The translations under genes and the position numbers were made by a program. A stretch of 64,000 bases of DNA from an uncultured Bacteroides sp. (GTDB lineage: Bacteria > Bacteroidota > Bacteroidia > Bacteroidales > Bacteroidaceae), in the NCBI GenBank assembly GCA_944322345.1, contig CALUOO010000001.1, positions 62,001-126,000 of the forward strand, read 5' to 3'. This document shows, piece after piece, positions 24,944 through 34,446 of the stretch (within the stretch, counting starts at the first letter, position 1; each line of letters starts with the position of its first letter). The notes under the pieces were generated by a model that ran no database searches, was not told the origin of the DNA, and worked only from the letters and a program-made list of their open reading frames with translations.

Positions 24944-26284
24944 ATGGAAGAAGAATATATTGATAATGTGAAGCAACTTATCGAGCAGAAAGATGCTGAC
25001 AAGGTAAAAGAGCTTCTTGCCGACCTTCATCCGGCGGACATCGCCGAACTGTGTAATGAACTGAACACAGACGAGGCACGCTTTGTGTACCGACTGCTGG
25101 ACAACGAAACGGCGGCCGATGTACTGGTAGAGATGGATGAGGATGTCCGCAAAGAGTTTCTTGAGATTCTTCCTTCGGAGACCATAGCCAAACGGTTCGT
25201 AGACTACATGGACACGGACGACGCCGTAGACCTGATGCGCGAACTGGACGAAGACAAGCAGGAAGAGGTGCTCTCGCACATCGAAGACATCGAACAGGCA
25301 GGAGACATCGTAGACTTGCTGAAATATGACGAAAATACTGCCGGTGGTCTGATGGGTACGGAAATGGTGCTTGTCAACGAAAACTGGAGTATGCCCGAAT
25401 GCCTGAAAGAAATGCGCCTTCAGGCAGAAGAGCTGGACGACATCTATTACGTATATGTGATAGATGACGATGAACGGCTGAGGGGCATCTTTCCACTGAA
25501 AAAAATGATTACTTCTCCGTCGGTATCGAAAGTAAAACATGTGATGCAGAAAGACCCTATTTCCGTTCATGTAGATACACCTATTGATGAAGTGGTGCAG
25601 GTGATCGAAAAGTATGACTTGGTAGCTATCCCGGTAGTGGACAGCATCGGACGTCTGGTGGGACAGATCACGGTCGACGACGTGATGGACGAGGTACGTG
25701 AACAGTCGGAACGCGACTATCAGCTGGCTTCCGGTCTGTCGCAAGATGTAGAGACGGACGATAACGTTTTCCGGCAGACTACAGCACGGCTGCCGTGGCT
25801 CTTGATAGGAATGCTCGGTGGCATCGGCAACTCAATGATATTGGGCAACTTCAATGCCACTTTCGCCGCACATCCCGAAATGGCACTGTACATTCCGCTG
25901 ATCGGAGGAACCGGCGGAAATGTAGGAACACAGTCTTCGGCAATTGTCGTACAAGGACTCGCCAACAGCTCGTTGGATGCAAAAAACATAGTCAGGCAAA
26001 TAGCCAAAGAAGCAGTTGTGGCATTGATCAATGCCACTATTATCTCACTGCTGGTATACACCTACAATTTCATCCGCTTCGGGGCCACGGCAACTGTCAC
26101 CTATTCGGTTTCCATCAGCCTGTTTGCAGTAGTGATGTTTGCTTCTATCTTCGGGACGCTGGTTCCCATGACGCTCGAACGGTTTAAAATAGATCCGGCC
26201 ATCGCAACAGGACCGTTTATTGCCATTACCAACGACATTATCGGCATGATGCTATATATGGGAATAACCGTACTGCTATCCTGA
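24944..26284 (+). CDS. mgtE: Magnesium transporter MgtE
   Basis: The 446-residue protein has an acidic N domain (LLADLHPADIAELCNEL, with DEDVRKEFLEILPSE), two CBS domains around residues 130-255 (DPISVHVDTPIDEVVQVIEKYDLVAIPVVD), and five transmembrane helices from about 280. The pore signature GGTGGNVGTQSSAIVVQGLA lies near 320, followed by PFIAITNDIIGMMLYMGI at the C terminus. It is a Mg2+-gated inner-membrane channel; the N and CBS domains sense cytoplasmic Mg2+. The length and order agree with the family. Confidence 0.95.
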   Translation: MEEEYIDNVKQLIEQKDADKVKELLADLHPADIAELCNELNTDEARFVYRLLDNETAADVLVEMDEDVRKEFLEILPSETIAKRFVDYMDTDDAVDLMRELDEDKQEEVLSHIEDIEQAGDIVDLLKYDENTAGGLMGTEMVLVNENWSMPECLKEMRLQAEELDDIYYVYVIDDDERLRGIFPLKKMITSPSVSKVKHVMQKDPISVHVDTPIDEVVQVIEKYDLVAIPVVDSIGRLVGQITVDDVMDEVREQSERDYQLASGLSQDVETDDNVFRQTTARLPWLLIGMLGGIGNSMILGNFNATFAAHPEMALYIPLIGGTGGNVGTQSSAIVVQGLANSSLDAKNIVRQIAKEAVVALINATIISLLVYTYNFIRFGATATVTYSVSISLFAVVMFASIFGTLVPMTLERFKIDPAIATGPFIAITNDIIGMMLYMGITVLLS

Positions 26285-26454
26285 CAGGAAGTATCTGAAA
26301 CAACTTGGCAGACAAGCTGGCAACTCGCCTACTTACCATCAGCATGCCATAGCCTCAAGCCGAAGAAAAATCTAACAAAAACGAAAAAAAATAATCAAAA
26401 TAGTATGAAGTAATTGTTTTATTTCATTAATTTGTGAACTAAAACTAATATACA
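26285..26454. other. Upstream region of the DUF349 gene
   Basis: The stretch starts with a degenerate GACAAGCTGGCAA-type word and becomes very AT-rich near 26400. I found no exact TAnnTTTG box; TTAATTTG near 26430 is a near match. Confidence 0.35.
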
Positions 26455-28320
26455 ATGATGGACGCTCAGGAAACTAACCGCCCCCTCAATCAAGGGGAAT
26501 TAGAAGAAGAAAAGAAAACAACCGGTGTTTCTGAAAAAATGACAGAAACAACGGATATAGAAACTATTACCGAGAATCAGACTGAACACATTCCCACAAT
26601 AGCTTCAAAAGAAGAAATAATCAAAAAGTTGAAACAAATGGTGCAGGATGCTGAGGATGTCAGCAGACAGGAAACTGACCATTTGAAACAACTCTTTTAC
26701 AAACTGCACAATGCAGAAATAGAGAATCTGAAAAAACAGTTTATCGAAAACGGAGGTCTTCCAGAAGACTTTACACCCAAAGAAGATCCTGCTGAAGAGG
26801 AATTCAAACGACTAATGGGAATCATCAAAGAAAAGAGAAGCGCCCAAGCAGCCGAACTGGAACGCCAAAAAGAAGAAAACCTGCAAATCAAACTCTCTAT
26901 CATCGAAGAGCTGAAAGAGCTGATTGAATCGGGCGAAGACGCCAACAAATCATATACAGAATTCAAGAAGCTACAACAACAATGGAATGAGACCAAGCTC
27001 GTTCCACAAGGAAAAGTCAACGAACTTTGGAAAAACTACCAGCTGTATGTAGAAAAGTTCTACGACCTGTTGAAGTTAAACAACGAGTTCCGCGAATATG
27101 ATTTCAAGAAGAATCTGGAAATCAAGACACACCTGTGCGAAGCAGCCGAAAAGCTGGCCAGCGAAGAAGATGTAGTCTCTGCCTTCCACCAATTGCAGAA
27201 ACTGCATCAGGAGTTTCGCGAAACAGGTCCTGTCAGCAAAGAGCTTCGTGACGAAATCTGGAATCGTTTCAAGAATGCATCTACCATTGTCAACAAACGT
27301 CACCAACAGCATTTCGAGGCAATAAAAGAAGCTGAGCAACATAATTTAGACCAGAAAACAGTAATCTGCGAAATAGTAGAAGGCATTGAATATGAAGAGC
27401 TAAAAAACTTTACAGCTTGGGAAAACAAAACTCAGGAAGTAATCGCTCTACAAAACAAATGGAAAACGATAGGCTTCGCACCGCAGAAGATGAACGTCAA
27501 GATATTCGAGCGTTTCCGCCATGCATGCGATGAATTCTTCCAGAAGAAAGGAGAATTCTTTAAAAGCATGAAAGAAAACATGAACGAAAATCTGGAAAAG
27601 AAAAAAAATCTGTGCGAAAAAGCAGAAGCCCTGAAAGACAGTACAGACTGGAAAAACACAGCTGATATACTGACTAAATTGCAAAAAGAGTGGAAAACAA
27701 TCGGTCCAGTTGCAAAGAAACATTCAGACGCAATATGGAAAAGATTTATCTCAGCTTGCGACTACTTTTTCGAACAAAAGAACAAAGCCACTTCTTCTAT
27801 ACGTTCGGTTGAAACAGAAAATCTGGAGAAAAAGAAGGCTCTGCTCGAACAATTGACAGAAATCAGCAACGATGCAAATGCAGACACAGATGCAGCCAAT
27901 GAAACTGTACGCAGCCTGATGAAAGAATGGAACAGCATCGGGCATGTTCCTTTTAAAGAAAAAGACAAATTGTATAAACAGTATCACAATCTGATAGACC
28001 AACTCTTTGAACGTTTCAACATCAGTGCATCTAACAAAAAACTGATTAACTTCCAGTCTAACATCAGCAGCATTCAGGAAGAGGGAACGCAAGCATTATA
28101 CAAAGAACGGGAAAAGCTTGCACGCATACGCGACAACATGAAGAATGAAATTCAGACATACGAAAACAATCTGGGATTCTTAACTTCAACATCCAAGAAA
28201 GGAAGCAGCCTGCTAACAGAGCTAAACCGAAAAGCAGACAAACTCAAAGCCGACTTAGAGCTGGTGCTGCAGAAGATAAAAATGATAGATGATTCACTGA
28301 AAGAAAAATCAGAATCATAA
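26455..28320 (+). CDS. DUF349 repeat protein, coiled-coil rich
   Basis: The 621-residue cytoplasmic protein contains five DUF349 units, recognised by the LQxxWxxxG(P/F)(V/A)P pattern and a following aromatic helix: near residues 165 (LQQQWNETKLVP), 245 (LQKLHQEFRETGPVS), 325 (LQNKWKTIGFAP), 405 (LQKEWKTIGPVA) and 485 (MKEWNSIGHVP). The first 100 residues are acidic and low in complexity; the last ~70 form a predicted coiled coil. No signal peptide or enzyme motif is present. DUF349 proteins in Bacteroidetes have no firmly assigned role. Two ATGs open the frame at 26455 and 26458. A strong terminator follows. Confidence 0.85.
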   Translation: MMDAQETNRPLNQGELEEEKKTTGVSEKMTETTDIETITENQTEHIPTIASKEEIIKKLKQMVQDAEDVSRQETDHLKQLFYKLHNAEIENLKKQFIENGGLPEDFTPKEDPAEEEFKRLMGIIKEKRSAQAAELERQKEENLQIKLSIIEELKELIESGEDANKSYTEFKKLQQQWNETKLVPQGKVNELWKNYQLYVEKFYDLLKLNNEFREYDFKKNLEIKTHLCEAAEKLASEEDVVSAFHQLQKLHQEFRETGPVSKELRDEIWNRFKNASTIVNKRHQQHFEAIKEAEQHNLDQKTVICEIVEGIEYEELKNFTAWENKTQEVIALQNKWKTIGFAPQKMNVKIFERFRHACDEFFQKKGEFFKSMKENMNENLEKKKNLCEKAEALKDSTDWKNTADILTKLQKEWKTIGPVAKKHSDAIWKRFISACDYFFEQKNKATSSIRSVETENLEKKKALLEQLTEISNDANADTDAANETVRSLMKEWNSIGHVPFKEKDKLYKQYHNLIDQLFERFNISASNKKLINFQSNISSIQEEGTQALYKEREKLARIRDNMKNEIQTYENNLGFLTSTSKKGSSLLTELNRKADKLKADLELVLQKIKMIDDSLKEKSES

Positions 28321-28347
28321 CGACAGCAACAAGGAACATAGACATAT

Positions 28348-28392
28348 AAAAAAGAACAGAGAAAGCACATTAAGTTTTCTCTGTTCTTTTTT
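28348..28392. terminator. Terminator of the DUF349 gene
   Basis: A perfect 17-bp inverted repeat (28348-28364 with 28376-28392) has an A-tract on one side and a T-tract on the other, so it can act on both strands. Confidence 0.88.
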
Positions 28393-28405
28393 ATTTACTG
28401 AATAA

Positions 28406-28441
28406 AAAAAGACCGCAGGAATTACTTCTTGCGGTCTTTTT
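28406..28441 (-). terminator. Terminator of tRNA-Gln
   Basis: AAAAAGACCGCA (28406-28417) pairs with TGCGGTCTTTTT (28430-28441). It abuts the 3' end of the tRNA on the minus strand and is followed there by T residues. Confidence 0.85.
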
Positions 28442-28442
28442 G

Positions 28443-28513
28443 TTGGGCTACCTGGACTCGAACCAGGAATGACAGGACCAGAATCTGTAGTGTTACCATT
28501 ACACCATAGCCCA
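28443..28513 (-). tRNA. tRNA-Gln (anticodon CTG)
   Basis: The 71-nt minus-strand sequence folds into a cloverleaf: acceptor stem TGGGCTA/TAGCCCA, D-stem GTGT/ACAC, T-arm CCTGG-TTCGAGT-CCAGG. The anticodon loop TTCTGGT has CTG after the conserved T33, which reads CAG for glutamine. The last pair of the anticodon stem is an A-C mismatch in my fold. The CCA end is not encoded (ACA follows). Confidence 0.9.
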
Positions 28514-28676
28514 ATTCTTTAGCTTTGCGGGTGCAAAGATACAAACTTTTTATGTTTCTCCAATAAATCTGCCATTTTTTTTGCAAAAAATATTCAAAGA
28601 ACATTTCCATAGCAGACTAAGGCACTAAAAAACAAAAAAATTGGGTTATAACTTTCTTGTATCCAATAAATCAATT

Positions 28677-28857
28677 TATCTTTGTCGAGATTTCACATTG
28701 ATAAACCAAACTAAAAAATATATTTTTTGTTATCAATTAAGTATGTAAGTTTGTCTGACTATGATTTCAAAGGTATGTCAACGACAATGTATCATAGTGA
28801 TCAAAACCAAATACTTGATAGAGAAAAAAACATGAATTATTAATTTCAATCATAAGA
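28677..28857 (+). promoter_or_regulatory. Promoter and long leader of the rsfS-ftsH-cdsA operon
   Basis: TATCTTTG is at 28677-28684 with a TTG 17 bases upstream, giving a leader of about 165 bases. The leader begins with a hairpin: ATTGATAA (28697-28704) with TTATCAAT (28730-28737), enclosing the palindrome AAAAAATATATTTTTT. The AT-rich stem could control mRNA stability or translation. Confidence 0.5.
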
Positions 28858-29217
28858 ATGGACGGAATACAAAATTTAATTGAAAAAATAAAAGAAGGTA
28901 TACAAGAAAAGAAAGGTAAAAATATTGTCATAGCCGACCTAACCAATATAGAAGACACTATCTGTAACTATTTTATTATCTGTCAGGGAAATTCGCCGAG
29001 CCAAGTAAGTGCCATTGTTGAATCTATTAGGGAATTTGCACGAAAAGGAGCGAACTGTAAGCCATTTTCAATCGACGGACTGCGTAATGCAGAATGGGTA
29101 GCTATGGATTATGCCGACGTATTGGTGCATGTTTTCCTCCCGGAAGCAAGGGCTTTTTATAACCTTGAGCACTTATGGGCAGATGCAAAATTAACTCAAA
29201 TTCCAGACCTTGACTAA
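28858..29217 (+). CDS. rsfS: Ribosome silencing factor RsfS (Iojap family)
   Basis: The 119-residue protein has the family core: NIVIADLTNIEDTICNYFIICQGNSPSQVSAIV in the first half, then DGLRNAEWVAMDYADVLVHVFLPEARAFYNLEHLWADA. RsfS binds ribosomal protein L14 and blocks subunit joining in slow growth. ftsH starts 8 bases after its stop, so both are in one operon with cdsA. The start at 28858 is the first ATG after the leader and gives the normal length. Confidence 0.95.
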   Translation: MDGIQNLIEKIKEGIQEKKGKNIVIADLTNIEDTICNYFIICQGNSPSQVSAIVESIREFARKGANCKPFSIDGLRNAEWVAMDYADVLVHVFLPEARAFYNLEHLWADAKLTQIPDLD

Positions 29218-29225
29218 TTATAATT

Positions 29226-31277
29226 ATGGAAAATAGAAATAATCCCAACAACAAACCTACAAATAATAAAGTAAATATGCCCAAGTTCAACTTGAACTGG
29301 ATGTATTTGATTATTGCCCTCATGCTATTTGCACTTTGGTGGGGCAGTGACTCAAAAGGGAGTGGCAGTAAATCCGTTGCTTATAGCGAATTTCAGGATT
29401 ACGTAAGAAAAGGATATATAAAGAAAATCTTAGGTAACGAAGACAGGACTGTGGAGGCTTACGTAGCCCCCAATGCAGTCAGTGCCGTATTTGGAAAAGA
29501 TTCAACCAAAGTTGGAAGAAATCCGGTCGTGCTTTGCAATGCTCCCTCTAATGACGAGTTGAATCGGTTTATCGAAACTGAACAAAAAGAGGGACATTTC
29601 ACTGGAACTGTAGACTATCCGGCCAATACCAACATCTTCATTGCCATATTACTCAACTCTTTGCCACTGATCTTATTAATTGGATTATGGATTTTCTTCA
29701 TGCGGAGAATGAGTGGAGGAGCAGGTACTGGGGCAGGAAGTGTATTTAACGTGGGAAAATCCAGAGCACAGCTGTTCGAAAAAGGAGGAGCCATCAAAAT
29801 TACCTTCAAGGATGTTGCCGGGTTGGCTGAAGCCAAACAGGAAGTAGAAGAAATTGTAGAATTCTTAAAAGAGCCCCAAAAATATACAGAATTAGGAGGT
29901 AAAATACCCAAAGGTGCTTTATTGGTTGGCCCTCCGGGAACAGGAAAGACTCTATTGGCAAAGGCTGTTGCAGGCGAAGCCAATGTTCCATTCTTCTCAT
30001 TAGCAGGTTCGGATTTTGTTGAGATGTTTGTCGGTGTAGGTGCATCACGCGTACGAGATTTATTCAAACAAGCTAAAGAAAAAGCCCCTTGTATTGTATT
30101 CATCGACGAAATAGACGCCGTAGGACGTGCCAGAGGGAAAAATCCGGCAATGGGTGGAAACGATGAGCGCGAAAATACGCTGAATCAATTACTCACCGAA
30201 ATGGACGGTTTTGGCTCTAATAGTGGAGTAATTATTTTGGCTGCAACCAACCGTGTGGACGTCTTGGACAAAGCCCTGCTGCGTGCCGGACGTTTTGACA
30301 GACAAATTCATGTAGACCTGCCGGATTTGAATGAGCGTAAAGAAGTTTTTGGAGTACATTTACGCCCCATAAAAATAGATAAGACAGTAGATGTAGACTT
30401 ATTGGCACGCCAGACTCCCGGATTTTCCGGAGCTGATATTGCAAACGTCTGCAATGAAGCTGCTTTGATTGCAGCCCGTCACGGTAAAAAATTTGTAGGG
30501 AAACAAGATTTCTTAGACGCTGTTGACCGCATTATTGGCGGACTTGAAAAGAAGACAAAGATTACAACAGAAGCAGAACGCCGTTCTATTGCTTTACATG
30601 AAGCAGGCCATGCTACTATTTCATGGTTGCTAGAATATGCAAACCCCTTAATTAAAGTAACCATCGTTCCGCGAGGACGTGCTTTAGGTGCCGCATGGTA
30701 CTTACCGGAAGAACGGCAAATCACAACAAAGGAACAGATGCTTGACGAAATGTGTGCAACATTAGGAGGACGGGCAGCTGAAGATTTATTCCTCGGCCGT
30801 ATTTCGACAGGAGCAATGAACGATTTGGAAAGAGTAACCAAACAAGCATATGGGATGATTGCCTACTTAGGTATGAGTGACAAACTTCCCAATCTATGTT
30901 ATTATAGCAACGATGAATACTCTTTCAACAAACCATATAGTGAAAAAACAGCAGAGTTGATTGACGAAGAAGTAAAGAAGATGATCAACGAACAATATGA
31001 ACGTGCAAAGCAAATTCTGTCTGAGCATAAAGAGGGACATAATGAGTTAGCACAACTGCTGATTGATAAAGAGGTAATTTTTGCTGAAGATGTAGAACGT
31101 ATTTTCGGTAAACGTCCATGGGCTTCGCGTTCGGAAGAGATTATGGCAGCCAAAGAAAGCAAAGCTGCAGCCGAAGCAGAAAAACGTCTTGACAACGAAG
31201 TGAACAAAGAAGAGCAACCGGAAGAAGAAGAAGACAAAAGCTCCGCAAAAGAAGAAAAAGAATCGACTAACCATTAA
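29226..31277 (+). CDS. ftsH: ATP-dependent zinc metalloprotease FtsH
   Basis: The 683-residue protein has a transmembrane helix at 25-40, an extracytoplasmic domain, a second helix at 138-158, then an AAA module with Walker A GPPGTGKT (235-242), Walker [13 protein letters not shown] (about 289-300) and the SRH region DRQIHVDLP. The zinc-protease motif HEAGH is at 458-462. The last ~40 residues are Glu/Lys-rich and low in complexity. It is an inner-membrane protease for misfolded or regulated membrane proteins. Its position between rsfS and cdsA makes one transcription unit. Confidence 0.97.
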   Translation: MENRNNPNNKPTNNKVNMPKFNLNWMYLIIALMLFALWWGSDSKGSGSKSVAYSEFQDYVRKGYIKKILGNEDRTVEAYVAPNAVSAVFGKDSTKVGRNPVVLCNAPSNDELNRFIETEQKEGHFTGTVDYPANTNIFIAILLNSLPLILLIGLWIFFMRRMSGGAGTGAGSVFNVGKSRAQLFEKGGAIKITFKDVAGLAEAKQEVEEIVEFLKEPQKYTELGGKIPKGALLVGPPGTGKTLLAKAVAGEANVPFFSLAGSDFVEMFVGVGASRVRDLFKQAKEKAPCIVFIDEIDAVGRARGKNPAMGGNDERENTLNQLLTEMDGFGSNSGVIILAATNRVDVLDKALLRAGRFDRQIHVDLPDLNERKEVFGVHLRPIKIDKTVDVDLLARQTPGFSGADIANVCNEAALIAARHGKKFVGKQDFLDAVDRIIGGLEKKTKITTEAERRSIALHEAGHATISWLLEYANPLIKVTIVPRGRALGAAWYLPEERQITTKEQMLDEMCATLGGRAAEDLFLGRISTGAMNDLERVTKQAYGMIAYLGMSDKLPNLCYYSNDEYSFNKPYSEKTAELIDEEVKKMINEQYERAKQILSEHKEGHNELAQLLIDKEVIFAEDVERIFGKRPWASRSEEIMAAKESKAAAEAEKRLDNEVNKEEQPEEEEDKSSAKEEKESTNH

Positions 31278-31288
31278 CACATCAGACC

Positions 31289-32131
31289 TTGAACAGTAAT
31301 TTTATAAAAAGAACAATTACAGGAGTATTGTTTGTTGCCATCTTGGTAGGTTGCATCCTTTGGGGTGCATTCAGTTTCGGCATTCTTTTTGTCATTATCA
31401 GTGCACTGACTATTTTTGAATTTGGGCAACTGATAAACAGCCGAACCGAGGACGCTAACGTCAATAAATTCATCATAATGCTCGGAGGAGGATACCTCTT
31501 CCTTGCAGTTATGGCCTTCTGTATCGATACAGCAGGCTCTACCATATTTATCCCCTATGTACTCTTATTGCTCTATCTGTTAATCAGTGAGTTATATCTG
31601 AAAAAAGAGAATCCGATACTCAATTGGGCATATTCTATGTTCAGCCAACTTTATATCGGACTTCCTTTTGCATTACTCAACGTATTGGCATTCCACAACG
31701 ATCCGGAATACAGTTCTGTAAGCTATAATCCGATATTACCATTGTCTGTATTTATATTCTTATGGCTTAATGATACCGGCGCTTACTGTATCGGTTCATT
31801 GTTCGGAAAGCATAGGCTATTTGAACGTATATCTCCAAAGAAATCATGGGAAGGATCCATTGGAGGAGGCATCGTAGCGATAGGAGCTTCGCTTGTATTA
31901 GCTCATTTTTTTCCCTTCATGTCAATATGGGAATGGATGGGGCTTTCGCTTGTTGTTGTCGTATTCGGCACATGGGGAGATCTCACCGAATCTCTTTTAA
32001 AACGCCAGCTTCACGTGAAAGATTCCGGTAATATTCTGCCCGGTCATGGAGGTATGCTCGACCGTTTCGACAGTGCCTTAATGGCTATTCCTGCGGCTGT
32101 AGTCTATCTATATATCATTACGTGGATGTAA
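31289..32131 (+). CDS. cdsA: Phosphatidate cytidylyltransferase
   Basis: The best start is TTG at 31289 (MNSNFIKRTITG), 11 bases after the ftsH stop; no in-frame ATG gives a full first helix. The 280-residue protein has about seven transmembrane helices and the CdsA signature at the C terminus: SPKKSWEGSIGGG, then GDLTESLLKRQLHVKDSGNILPGHGGMLDRFDS. It makes CDP-diacylglycerol, the precursor of all phospholipids. The TTG start may hold expression below that of ftsH. A terminator follows at 32151. Confidence 0.95.
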   Translation: MNSNFIKRTITGVLFVAILVGCILWGAFSFGILFVIISALTIFEFGQLINSRTEDANVNKFIIMLGGGYLFLAVMAFCIDTAGSTIFIPYVLLLLYLLISELYLKKENPILNWAYSMFSQLYIGLPFALLNVLAFHNDPEYSSVSYNPILPLSVFIFLWLNDTGAYCIGSLFGKHRLFERISPKKSWEGSIGGGIVAIGASLVLAHFFPFMSIWEWMGLSLVVVVFGTWGDLTESLLKRQLHVKDSGNILPGHGGMLDRFDSALMAIPAAVVYLYIITWM

Positions 32132-32150
32132 TAGAAACAAATAAAAAAAG

Positions 32151-32187
32151 AACGAGGGAGTATGCACACCACACATACTCCCTCGTT
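32151..32187. terminator. Terminator of the rsfS-ftsH-cdsA operon
   Basis: AACGAGGGAGTATG (32151-32164) pairs perfectly with CATACTCCCTCGTT (32174-32187). A-rich and T-rich flanks allow action on both strands, also serving the NigD-like gene. Confidence 0.85.
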
Positions 32188-32235
32188 TGTTTACTAACTT
32201 ATATATCCGTCAACAAGGTTTGCTGACGCAATCTC

Positions 32236-33093
32236 TTAGCGAAGCAGAGAAGACATTTTGTGAATCTCTTTTGCTTTTTCGGGGACACCTACAGGATGGT
32301 CAAGATCTAAAACAACTACAACACCTTCTCCATTCTCTTTCGAATTGATAGTTACTTTAAAACCTTTCATTACAGCTTGTGTCGCTTCATCAGTCGGATA
32401 GAACGGTTCAAGATTGTAGGAAACAAAGCCCCAATCATAACGATTCGTCACATCACCATAAGTATTATAGCGAAGTTCCAGATTCACATATCCGTCAGCA
32501 TCCAATACAACATTTGTTTCAGAATCTCCCTCGCCCGATTCAGTGCCTTCGCCAGCATCTCCTCCTTCTTCCTGAGTGTCATCCGCATTGTCATAAGGAA
32601 CCGCTTCCACCTTCTGTACTAAGCTAATACGATGTTTATTGGAAGCAGGAAGATTCTGTTCAAAGATAATATTCAGATAATTTCCTCCCAGCCACATATC
32701 TCCCTGATAAATCACTATAGGATCATTTCCATATTCATCTTCATTCGCTGCAGTCATCTGCTCTACGGTCTTTGTCAACACTTCCTGAACCCCTTGCATA
32801 TTCACCTGTATGCCATCTTTTGTATTGGCCAACGGATCAAAATATGCTACCACTCTCTGTCCGTCTACCGGACGATACCAAGGGATTGATGTCATAATAG
32901 GATCTATGATTTCATAGCGGTCGCCTTCCAAATAATATCCACCACCACCGGTTGTATGTACTGTAGCCCAGTCCCAACTGGTGTATGGATAAACTACATA
33001 GTAATCGTCGTCGTCGTCATCACAAGATTGTACTACCGGCACCAATGCCAACAGTAACATTAAAAAAAACCAATTAAATTTTTTCATATTCAT
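32236..33093 (-). CDS. NigD-like lipoprotein
   Basis: The 285-residue protein has a lipoprotein signal peptide ending in VVQSC, then six aspartates, a surface-export-type acidic tract. The N-terminal half (YEIIDPIMTSIPWYRPVDGQRVVAYFDPLANT) resembles the NigD-like OB-type domain, and the C-terminal half (VNLELRYNTYGDVTNRYDWGFVSYNLEP) the beta-sandwich domain. An EEGGDAGEGTESGEGDSE linker at about 185 is low in complexity. The NigD family is named from a bacteriocin-associated operon but is widespread in Bacteroides with no known activity. It is a single gene between terminators. Confidence 0.75.
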   Translation of the reverse strand: MNMKKFNWFFLMLLLALVPVVQSCDDDDDDYYVVYPYTSWDWATVHTTGGGGYYLEGDRYEIIDPIMTSIPWYRPVDGQRVVAYFDPLANTKDGIQVNMQGVQEVLTKTVEQMTAANEDEYGNDPIVIYQGDMWLGGNYLNIIFEQNLPASNKHRISLVQKVEAVPYDNADDTQEEGGDAGEGTESGEGDSETNVVLDADGYVNLELRYNTYGDVTNRYDWGFVSYNLEPFYPTDEATQAVMKGFKVTINSKENGEGVVVVLDLDHPVGVPEKAKEIHKMSSLLR

Positions 33094-33130
33094 ATTCTTT
33101 TCTAGATTTATATTCTATCTACAAAATAAA

Positions 33131-33158
33131 AAAGCCGGGCATTTACTGCACCGGCTTT
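33131..33158 (-). terminator. Terminator of the surE-lpxB operon
   Basis: AAAGCCGG (33131-33138) and CCGGCTTT (33151-33158) form a stem. On the minus strand TTTTTTATTTT follows. Confidence 0.82.
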
Positions 33159-33180
33159 GCGTTTATTCAGAAAAAGAAAG

Positions 33181-34317
33181 CTATTTTTTCAACAAATCCA
33201 CCATTTTTTTCGCAGCCCGTCGTGGAGCTCCTGCTTCGCCCAGCCTCTCAGCCACACAAGTGTAGCCTTCGAGCATTTTCTCTCTTGCCACTCCGTCCGG
33301 CAAAATCTGTCCCAGCTCGTGTATCATATTCTCTACAGTCATTGTGTCTGCAACAAGCTCTTTCACAATTTCCCTATCGGCAATCAGGTTGACCAATGAT
33401 ATAAATTTCACTTTCAAGATATGACGTCTCAAGAAAGATATCAACTTACCAACAGGAGTATGGTAACAGACTACCTGCGGGACACGAAACAGCGAAGTCT
33501 CGAGTGTGGCTGTCCCAGAAGTTACCAAGGCAGCCGTGGCATGTTGCAACAGACGATAAGTCTGCCCAAACACAATTCTCGCTTCTCCCCCTTTCAAGAA
33601 TTGCTCATAATACTCCGGAGCAATTCCCGGAGCAGCAGCCAGCACCAGCTGGTATCTGGAAAACGCAGAAGCTGCCTTCAGCATATCCGGCAGATTGTCT
33701 TTTATCTCTTGCTTCCGGCTACCGGCGAGCAAGGCGATGACAGGCTTATGCTCCAAATTATTCTCTGCGACAAAGCTCTCAAAGTCTACCGGATGAGCTT
33801 TCCGATAGGCAGTAACTTCATCCATTGTAGGATTGCCCACATAATGGATCGGATAGTGATGCTTGCCCTCGAAGAAATCGACCTCGAACGGAAGAATCGA
33901 AAACAGTTCGTCCACATCACGCCTGATGTTCTTGATGCGGTATTCCTTCCATGCCCAAATTTTCGGGGAGATATAGTAATAGACCGGAATCCGTGTGTTG
34001 GCACGTAGAAACTTGGCTATACTCAGATTGAATCCCGGATAATCCACCAATATCACCACATCGGGATTCCATGCCACGATATCCTCTTTGCAACGCTTCA
34101 TATTGGCAAAGATGGTACGCAGGTGGAGCAGTACAGGGATGAAGCCCATGTATGCCAGTTCCTTATAGTGCTTCACCATCGTTCCGCCCACGGCAGCCAT
34201 CAGGTCACCACCTAAAAAGCGGAATTCCGCCCGGGGGTCTTCGTCTTTCAGGGCAGCCATCAGATGAGAGGCATGTAAATCGCCTGAGGCCTCGCCTACA
34301 ATCAGATAATATCTCAT
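33181..34317 (-). CDS. lpxB: Lipid-A-disaccharide synthase
   Basis: The start is the ATG at 34315-34317 (MRYYLIVGEASGDLHAS); the six upstream codons in frame are not conserved in type. The 378-residue glycosyltransferase has the N-terminal GEASGDLHA motif, GGDLMAAVGG, the VDYPGFNL segment, YYISPKIWAWKEYR, and the UDP-sugar site ALLAGSRKQEI followed by TSGTATLE. It condenses UDP-2,3-diacylglucosamine with lipid X on the inner face of the inner membrane. surE lies upstream on the same strand, 100 bases away, with a repeat pair in the gap. Confidence 0.96.
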   Translation of the reverse strand: MRYYLIVGEASGDLHASHLMAALKDEDPRAEFRFLGGDLMAAVGGTMVKHYKELAYMGFIPVLLHLRTIFANMKRCKEDIVAWNPDVVILVDYPGFNLSIAKFLRANTRIPVYYYISPKIWAWKEYRIKNIRRDVDELFSILPFEVDFFEGKHHYPIHYVGNPTMDEVTAYRKAHPVDFESFVAENNLEHKPVIALLAGSRKQEIKDNLPDMLKAASAFSRYQLVLAAAPGIAPEYYEQFLKGGEARIVFGQTYRLLQHATAALVTSGTATLETSLFRVPQVVCYHTPVGKLISFLRRHILKVKFISLVNLIADREIVKELVADTMTVENMIHELGQILPDGVAREKMLEGYTCVAERLGEAGAPRRAAKKMVDLLKK

Positions 34318-34335
34318 AAAAATGAAGTTTTTCAA

Positions 34336-34446
34336 CCACAGAGAACACAGAGGTGCACAGAGGGTACATTTCTATTTTGAAACGCAGATTAACTACTCAA
34401 AACTCAACTCTCATCACTTAAAACTCCGTGCCCTCTGTGGTGCACC
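34336..34446. repeat. Imperfect inverted pair of a CACAGAG-type dispersed repeat, overlapping the surE 3' end
   Basis: CCACAGAGAACACAGAGG with GTGCACAGAGGG (34336-34366) faces a second copy of similar sequence on the other strand inside the last codons of surE (34420-34446: GTGCACCACAGAGGGCACGG on minus). The plus-strand reading NHREHRGAQR is a hallmark of this common intergenic repeat and is not a gene. Confidence 0.6.
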
